In this document: piece by piece, positions 21,101 to 29,025 of the stretch
Numbering within the stretch: the first letter of the stretch is position 1
How the letters are laid out: the number at the start of each line of letters is the position of its first letter
DNA from: Allomyces macrogynus ATCC 38327
Taxonomy: Eukaryota > Blastocladiomycota > Blastocladiomycetes > Blastocladiales > Blastocladiaceae
DNA length: 29,025 bases
Direction of reading: 5' to 3'
NCBI GenBank assembly: GCA_000151295.1
Contig: GG745367.1
Coordinates: 116,128 to 145,152, forward strand
Translations under genes and position numbers: made by a program
The notes under the pieces: generated by a model
What the model saw: only the letters and a program-made list of their open reading frames with translations
The model's database searches: none
What the model was told of the DNA's origin: nothing

Positions 21101-22404
21101 CTGCACTTGCTCTCAAAAAATACCCTTTTGGAATTTGTTCTGTGATTATGATCGAGCTGGGAGGGATTGAAGATGTTGGACTGCGACTGGTTCAGTGGCC
21201 CGAAACCACATCTCGCTCGCCTGCAACAAATCACGACAGAAACACGGTGGAGAGTCTTTGGTGCTGCAAAGCAAAGGGGCTGGGAAAGCTGGAGCAGGCA
21301 GGGTCGCCGTTCATGGGCGTAGAAGGATTGCTGATGATTGCAGCTCACGATTCAAGACCAAGAAGCATGCTAGCCGAACAAAAATGAAATCTCCTCCACC
21401 GTTATTCCGCGCATCCTCTCATCTCGTCTCATCACGACGCCGGTCCCGTCAATTCCATTCACCGAAGGAAGCATGGCCTGTAGTCGAGGGAGGCATCAGC
21501 CCTCAGTGCCGGCGCAGCCATCAACCAAGCAGTCGCCGTCGCCATCCCCAGCGCACAGACCATGACGTGCCACTGGGACCTGGCGAGCGGGCCGGCTCAT
21601 TGTCATTGAAGACGATGCAGCGTTTTGCACCCGATCACAAGTTACTGGTGCGCTGCGAGACTTATGGAAGTGGTTGACGGTGGTAAGGGTGGGAGACGAG
21701 ACGGTGGAGGCTGATATGTAGAGGATGGCCTGTCACCATCGTTGCTGCCATGTGCGCGCACTCATTGCCAAGCTTGCGCATTTCCTCGAACCCAACCTTG
21801 CTCTCTACAAAAGCAAAGGCTCGCACCGGATCCCCGCGCGCTCGCCAGTGACCCCGTCGCGGCCCACCAATGTGCGCGTGCCCGTCGCGTCGCGTGACGG
21901 CTTCCCTGTCGCTTCCGTCCATTCGAGAGTCACGAACCAGAGGTACTCTTCGCACCCGTGTCATGTTGCTCGAGTCACTATGCAAAGTGCTACCCTCGGA
22001 TTTCTCCCTGCCGTTTGCGTGCGGTTACCATGCCGCTGACCGACAAGAATGGCTGCGCGGCAACGCGCCCACATCCATCCTGTGCTTGACTGACTAAACT
22101 CGCATCAAGTGCTTACAAAATACGCACTACCCTCGCGTGCAAATCTGAACTCTCGAAAATATCCAACATGACCAGCTTTGTCGTGCGGGGTCGCGCGGTG
22201 GCTGTCACGGCACGGCGACTGGCGCTGACAAGAACAAAGCAATGGATCCAAAGAACGCTGAGACCTTTATACAAAATTCCCCGGCGCTCGTCTCTTGCCG
22301 TGATCCAACAATCAACGAAGCGCCGGCCGATCATGCTCTCGTCGCGACTCCGAGCCTCGGGGCGGCTCTGGCCCGCGACCTGCAAACCGACCAACCGACC
22401 GCTC
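21101..22404. other. 1.3-kb convergent intergenic region, no gene recognised
   Basis: It lies between the stop codons of the CEP76-like gene and enolase, so both flanks are 3' ends. Frames of about 100-160 codons exist on both strands but lack ATG-context support, domains or sensible composition. The interval is long for this compact window, so an unrecognised small gene or non-coding RNA could be present. Confidence 0.45.
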
Positions 22405-24355
<1,951 letters not shown>

Positions 24356-24441
24356 GGTGTCGAGGAAGGGGGTTGGGCGGACTGTCGGTGGGGGAAGCGA
24401 GAGCGCGAGCGGCAGCGAGAGGGGCGTGGGGCCAGCTCTGG

Positions 24442-24448
24442 TTTTATA
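24442..24448 (-). promoter_or_regulatory. TATA box (TATAAAA) of enolase
   Basis: TATAAAA on the minus strand about 87-93 bp before the ATG at 24355, followed by a pyrimidine-rich leader. Placement and heptamer are as expected for a strong glycolytic promoter. Confidence 0.68.
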
Positions 24449-25052
24449 CCGTGGTGGCCGCGGTGCACAACAACCACGCGCGTGGCACACACGTTCGCGC
24501 GCATTCCATCACCGACTTTCGGCCATGCGAGTTGCGACGCGACTTGGTCGGCTGGGGGCGGCGCGCGCCGCGTGCAGTTCGCGTGCTCCTGCGTGGTGCA
24601 AACCAACTCGCACGGCGCGTCTCGCGCGTCGCTCCACCAAATCTAGCTTGTCGCGCCAGGTCCCAAGCGCACCCGTCAAGAAGTACCGCGAGCGAACCGG
24701 AACCGGACCTGGCGGCCAGACGTGGGAAACGGCCGTGATCGCACTCGCCTCGACGGCCTCTCGAGCTCACGCTTTGATCGTCGGCCGCGCACGGCCTGCA
24801 AGGAGCAGGGCAAGGAGTCGAATCCTGGAGGTCGGGCAATGTCGGACGCCACGAATCCAGACGCGCCGAGGTGCTCCGCCCCCATGAAATCACCGGGGAA
24901 AGGCAGCGTGCCAGGCAAATCGCGTTCCTTTGGCGCAAGAAATGAAACCATTTCGCTGAAGAATGAAAGAATGAGCACTATGGAGGTAAAATCACACTGA
25001 TCACCTCCACGTCACTGCTTCATCCGCTGATTCCGCGAGCTGGCTGACTCGT

Positions 25053-25077
25053 CAAGTCGCCCAGTCGCCAAGTCGCC
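25053..25077 (+). repeat. AAGTCGCC-type direct repeats upstream of PEX2
   Basis: Three imperfect copies of a CAAGTCGCC/CCAGTCGCC unit lie about 140-165 bp before the PEX2 start codon. They resemble the GGCCAAGTC array upstream of ECM29 (3176-3202). The function is unknown. Confidence 0.5.
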
Positions 25078-25215
25078 ACAAACACGACCTCCTCCACCTC
25101 TACACTCTCCTGCGCTCCCGACTAACCGCAATTCTCTCAGAGTGGTCGCTCAGGTTCTCGAGTCGAGCGTTCTCAATTGCAAGTCGACTGGCTCCTGCCC
25201 AACCGCGATCCAACC

Positions 25216-26456
25216 ATGTCCAGCAACGATCCTTTGCCTGCCGCGCCAGCGCCGGTAACAGCAGAGCCAGCACCCGTACCGGCACCAGCAACTTTGGAAG
25301 CAGCAGCAACAGCCATGGCCACGGCCGAGTCCATACCGGCACCCATCGACCCGCTGCTCGCGCCCGTTCTGGCCACCCCCGTTGTGCCACGCGTCGGCCA
25401 ACTTGACGCTTCCCTGCTCGATGCGCAATTACTCGGCATGTTCAAGGAACAGCTCACCGACGCGCTCAGTCTGTTCAAGGTCCGCTCGCTCGTCCACGAC
25501 ACCCCCTCCAAGCCCGCTCACCTCATCCCTGCTCTTCCTCCAGACCCCATGGGCCGCGCGCTACGACGCCGAACTCTCGACCCTTCTCGGGATCCTGGTC
25601 CCGCTCCTCGCCCTCGCCTCGGGCACATCGCACGGGTACGGCCTCTCGCTGCAAAACCTGCGATACGCCGCGACCACGCCCCGAATTGCCGCACACGCGA
25701 TTCTAGCCGCGGCCGCGCCGTACGCGTGGTCTCGCCTGCGCGCGTGGGTCCAGCGCACGTGCCGCGCGTCGGTCGACAGCGCCATGTCGAAGGCCGAGAC
25801 GGCGTGGACGGTGATTTCGCTCGTGACCCTGGTCCGGTTTTTAGTGACGGGTCGGTACCGCACGCCGTTGGAGCGCGTCATGGGTTTGCGTGTCGTCCCG
25901 GCAAGTATTGCGACGCAAAGGACGATTTCGTTGGCGTTTTTGCATCGGCAGATGTTGTGGAATGCGTTCACGGTGCGCTTTCTTCGATCGAGCGCGTTTG
26001 TCGACCACCACCTGACACTCTCCACCGTCCCACAACCAGGAATTCCTCCTCTTTGCGCTCCCGCTGTACCGCCACCTGGCCCCACGCATCCGGCGCATTC
26101 TCCTACGCTACTTCCCCGCCCTGCGTTTCCTGACCTCGTCGCGACTCGCAACTCTTGCGCAGTTGCCCATCGGCACGTGTCCCGTCTGCGTCGCCGGGTC
26201 GCCCGCGTTCCAGACCGACCCGACGCATGCTGTGCAAGACCCGGAAGTGCTCGACAAGTACCGCGCGAATATGCCCGTCTGTGCCGACCCGTGCGGGTGC
26301 GTCTATTGCTACTACTGCGCGCAGGTCAAGCATGCCGAGGAAGTGGCGGATATGGATACGGCGAATGATGACAAGGGGGAGGGGGGCGGCGAGGAGAAGG
26401 TGGAGTGGACGTGTATGCGGTGCGGGAAGGGGGTCGCACGGATCGAGCGCGCTTGA
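25216..26456 (+). CDS. PEX2: Peroxisome biogenesis factor 2 (RING-finger peroxin Pex2)
   Basis: Three exons: 25216-25479, 25544-25972 and 26040-26456, encoding 369 residues. Pex2 forms, with Pex10 and Pex12, the ubiquitin-ligase retrotranslocation channel of the peroxisomal membrane that recycles the import receptor Pex5. Residues 1-60 are Ala/Pro-rich. The Pex2/10/12 domain starts at about 65 and includes GYGLSLQNLRY, the membrane segment around AETAWTVISLVTLVRFL, then LLWN-type MLWNAFTEFLLFALPL, formed across the 67-bp second intron. The RING is at 278-359: CPVC, then PCGCVYCYYC, then CMRC. The usual His ligand is replaced by Cys318 while the other seven ligands (278, 281, 316, 321, 324, 356, 359) are present. 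An acidic Gly/Glu-rich loop (338-352) sits inside the RING. Introns are 64 and 67 bp with GTCCGC and GTGCGC donors, both phase 0. Confidence 0.88.
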
Positions 26457-26776
26457 GCGTGGAAGGAACCGGGCGACGGTTCCGTGAATGAAGCTTCGGT
26501 TTTGGATTAGACGACTGGACTGCCGTCTCCGTCCACCCGGTGTCGAGGTCACCAGCAGCACACATAAAAAGCCCTATGTTCAACGAAAATCGATTCCAGG
26601 AAAACCGACAAACGCATGCGGTCGGTCCACGACCGCCCTGATCCAAACTCTGCCCGGCGCATCCGCACGCCGCCGCCCTTCCACTTGACACGAAACAGAC
26701 CCGCGTCGCGTCCTGCTCCCCTCCCTTCTCCACCGCTAGACCACCACCTCCTTCTTCTCAACCCTCCAAAATCTCC
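26457..26776. other. Convergent 3' intergenic region
   Basis: About 320 bp between the stop codons of PEX2 and the DUF4436 gene. Nothing was recognised. Confidence 0.5.
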
Positions 26777-28567
26777 TCACCCGCGCATCTGCTGATGCTG
26801 CGCCTGCATCCCCGCGGCCTCCTCGATCCCCGCACTATCCAACGGTGACACCACCGCCGTCGGGGACAAGTACGTCGTCGCCGCCGACTGCGCCGTGTTG
26901 GGCGGCGCGCGCATCCCGCCCTCTTCCGCCTCGAGCATATCCTCCATGATCGCCGACGCGCGCACCGTCAGCGGCGGCGGACTGCGAGCGGACACTTCCA
27001 TGTGCGGGCCAATACTCGATTGCGGCAGCGGGACGGTCGCCGCCACGTCTTGCAGTTTATCGACGGAACGGCCAAGGGTCGCGCCGTCGTACTGGTTCGC
27101 GGCGGCGAGGCCGCGCGAGTGCCTGTCGACGAGCGAGGCTTCCACGCGGTCGCGCGCGGAGGAAGTCGGGTGGAGAGTCGAGGGGGTCAGGGTGGTGGGT
27201 GGGGTACGACGGCGAGAGGCGAGGGAGTGCAGGCCGACGAGGACGAACGAGAGCGAGGTCAGGAACAGGTGCCAGAAGTAGCCGGTCGTGTCGGCGAGGG
27301 TCCCAACGGGCGGGACTTGTGGCTGGGCTGCGCGGAGCGCCGGGAGGGCGAGCAGGAGTACGGCGAATGCGGTCATCGCTACAGCGAAGCGCGTCAGTCT
27401 TTCCTCTTCCCACCCTATCCTCGCAAACTGGTGGACAAGAACGTACCTGATCCGGCCTTACTCTCATCCACTTCACCCTTCCCCTCCACCGCGCCCGCTC
27501 TCGCCGACACATGCGCAACGGCCGCGGCCGTCGCGCACAGAGCAATCAGCCACATCCCGACCATGATCCCGGTGGCCACGGCCTTGGTCGCGACCGTGCG
27601 CGCCATGGTCACGGGCACGTCAGCAATCCCGAGCGCAGCCATGGGCGCGGCGTCGTCGTTAATTGACGAGATGGCAAACGCGGTCGCAGGCCCCGCCGCC
27701 GAGATCGTCCACTTGAGCGGGACAAACGGGTTGCGGCCGAGTGTCGTGTTGGCCGCAAGCGCGGCCACGGTCGCGGCCAGGTCGGTCGTGGTCATGGCGT
27801 ACATGCCGAGACGCGCCGTGTGCTATGGTCGTAGGGTGAGTGTCGGGTGGGAAGAAGAGGAGAGAGGGAGAGAGAGAGGGGCTGGATGGACCTGGTCGTA
27901 AGGATAATAGTTCGGGTTTCCGTCCTGGTGCACGATCGGCACGGTCATGGGCCCGGGCGGCGTGTCGGCGGAGAGCGACTTGCGGTTGCCGTTGACGAAC
28001 AGCTCGATCCCTTGCTGTAAAAAAGTCGACCCGGGGCCTGCCGCGTACTGGCCAAACGGGCGCACCTATGCCGCCGCAATCGCGTGGTCAGCGTCTTCTC
28101 GCTCTCAGAACCAAACCAACCAAACGTACCTTAGTCACAATCACCTGCGACTGCCCCGCAACCACATCCACCCCCATCCACTTGACCTCCACGTCCAAGT
28201 ACCCGTTGCGCATCACCTCGGCCGTCGGCACATACGACGCAATCACCATCCCCACGTTCATCGCGGGCGCGCGCACCTGGAACCACAAGTAGGTCGCGAC
28301 GGGCGCGACGGCGACGGCGGCCACGAGCACGGCCACGAAAAAGTAGGTCGTGACCATTTTACACATGCCGGGCTTTGCGGACGGCGTTTCGCGCGTGAGC
28401 AGCGCTGACGCGACCGCCGGGTTGATCGTGGGCGACTGCGGCTGCTGGTGCGCGGGGAGGGACGCGCCGCTGGCCGACGGGTGGATCGCAATGGTCGGGC
28501 CCAAATTGCCGGGCGCGGGCGGGACCGCGCCGGCCTGCGAGTGCGGCGGCGACGAGCTGTTTTGCAT
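26777..28567 (-). CDS. DUF4436 family multi-pass membrane protein
   Basis: Four exons on the minus strand: 28567-28130, 28065-27892, 27822-27447 and 27378-26777, encoding 529 residues. DUF4436 (PF14494) proteins occur in fungi and some bacteria and have no established function. Residues 1-70 are Pro/Ser-rich and probably cytosolic. A first membrane helix lies at about 72-95 (TYFFVAVLVAAVAV). The lumenal or outer beta-rich domain follows, with the family-like N-Y-Y-P-Y-D motif just before the second intron. Further helices lie at about 285-308 (GIMVGMWLIALCAT), 331-346 (AFAVLLLALPALR) and 360-382 (GYFWHLFLTSLSFVLVG). The stretch LRAAQPQVPPVGTL plus D-T-x-GYFWH is the clearest DUF4436 match. 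The C-terminal about 145 residues look disordered. Introns of 64-69 bp are all GT-AG. The ATG at 28567 is the first in frame. Confidence 0.78.
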
Positions 28568-29025
28568 CTTGGCGTCGACGGTCGTCGTCGTGGTCGAAAG
28601 ACAGAGAAGCAACTGCGACGTGCGGGGCCGGTGGTGGTTGAACGTGGGCGCGCGGCCGACTTAGCACGCGCGCGTGGATAGAGTGCTTGCTGGTAAAGCG
28701 GGCGTGCGTGCGAAGCATGGGTGGAAGTGGGAACGGACGGACGGTCGTGCGCTTTGACCGGGCCCCGCGCACGCATGGAGGGATCAGCCAACATTGGTGG
28801 GAGGTGGGTGGGAGACGGTCACGTTTGCAGTGGGAGACGCGTTGGAGGTGCTCTATCCCTACACTACGGAGCGGCACAACGACACGACGCCGCGGCCCGC
28901 GAGGGCGGCTTCACGCTCGCCCGTGGCCGTTTGCACCACGTTTCCTTGTGACCGATTCGGCACTGCAACACGCACGTGACGACAACCACGAACCGTGCAC
29001 ATCTCAGCTGCCTGCGCGGAAATGA
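28568..29025. promoter_or_regulatory. Upstream region of the DUF4436 gene to the window end
   Basis: About 460 bp upstream of the minus-strand start codon. A plus-strand frame reaching the window edge has no recognisable domain. No TATA box was recognised. Confidence 0.35.

Larger units (their letters stand above)
24356..25215. promoter_or_regulatory. Divergent promoter region of enolase and PEX2
   Basis: 860 bp between two outward-facing start codons. Next to enolase the coding strand is CT-rich with a TATA box. Next to PEX2 there is a cluster of AAGTCGCC-like units (about 25053-25077) and a CT-rich stretch. Frames of up to 180 codons on both strands are Arg/Ala-rich shadows and were not accepted as genes. 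Confidence 0.5.

Noticed and set aside
20800..21348. Minus-strand frame of 182 codons across the end of the CEP76-like gene
   Set aside because: It is antisense to well-supported coding exons and has no domain pattern.
21195..21677. Plus-strand frame of 160 codons after the CEP76-like gene
   Set aside because: Ser/Arg/His-rich with no motif, no good ATG context and no splice partner.

Overview
This is GC-rich eukaryotic nuclear DNA with short introns, most likely from a zoosporic (flagellated) fungus. Fungal character comes from a chitin deacetylase, a fungal-style Exo84, a DUF4436 membrane protein and compact genes with introns of about 63-91 bp. A CEP76-like centriolar protein implies an organism that still builds centrioles, which fits Blastocladiomycota (for example an Allomyces-like species) or Chytridiomycota. 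The species call is inference. A run of 100 Ns (12781-12880) is an assembly gap.

Layout from left to right: a doubtful small minus-strand gene (93-484); LDAH-like lipid-droplet hydrolase, + (1186-2585); proteasome adaptor ECM29, + (3486-8904); exocyst subunit EXO84, - (9027-12503); the assembly gap and a small FAM177-like gene, + (13129-13686); secreted chitin deacetylase, - (14082-15725); an uncharacterised protein with an internal duplication, - (16253-17377); CEP76-like C2/transglutaminase-like centriolar protein, + (17866-21100); a 1.3-kb stretch with no gene seen; enolase, - (22405-24355); peroxin PEX2, + (25216-26456); and a DUF4436 multi-pass membrane protein, - (26777-28567).

Exon structures were rebuilt by joining reading frames at splice sites so that protein similarity continues and phase is kept. 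All nine intron-containing models give whole-codon totals. Neighbours share no pathway. They are housekeeping and cell-biology genes (lipid droplet, proteasome, exocyst, cell wall, centriole, glycolysis, peroxisome) with private promoters, several in divergent or convergent pairs. I see no mobile-element cluster, CRISPR array, tRNA, rRNA or biosynthetic cluster.

The most interesting observations are an unusual 5' splice-site preference (C at intron position +4 in 24 of 27 introns), an enolase intron that appears to begin GA instead of GT, the CEP76-like gene, a His-to-Cys change in the PEX2 RING, and an internally duplicated fungal protein of unknown role.
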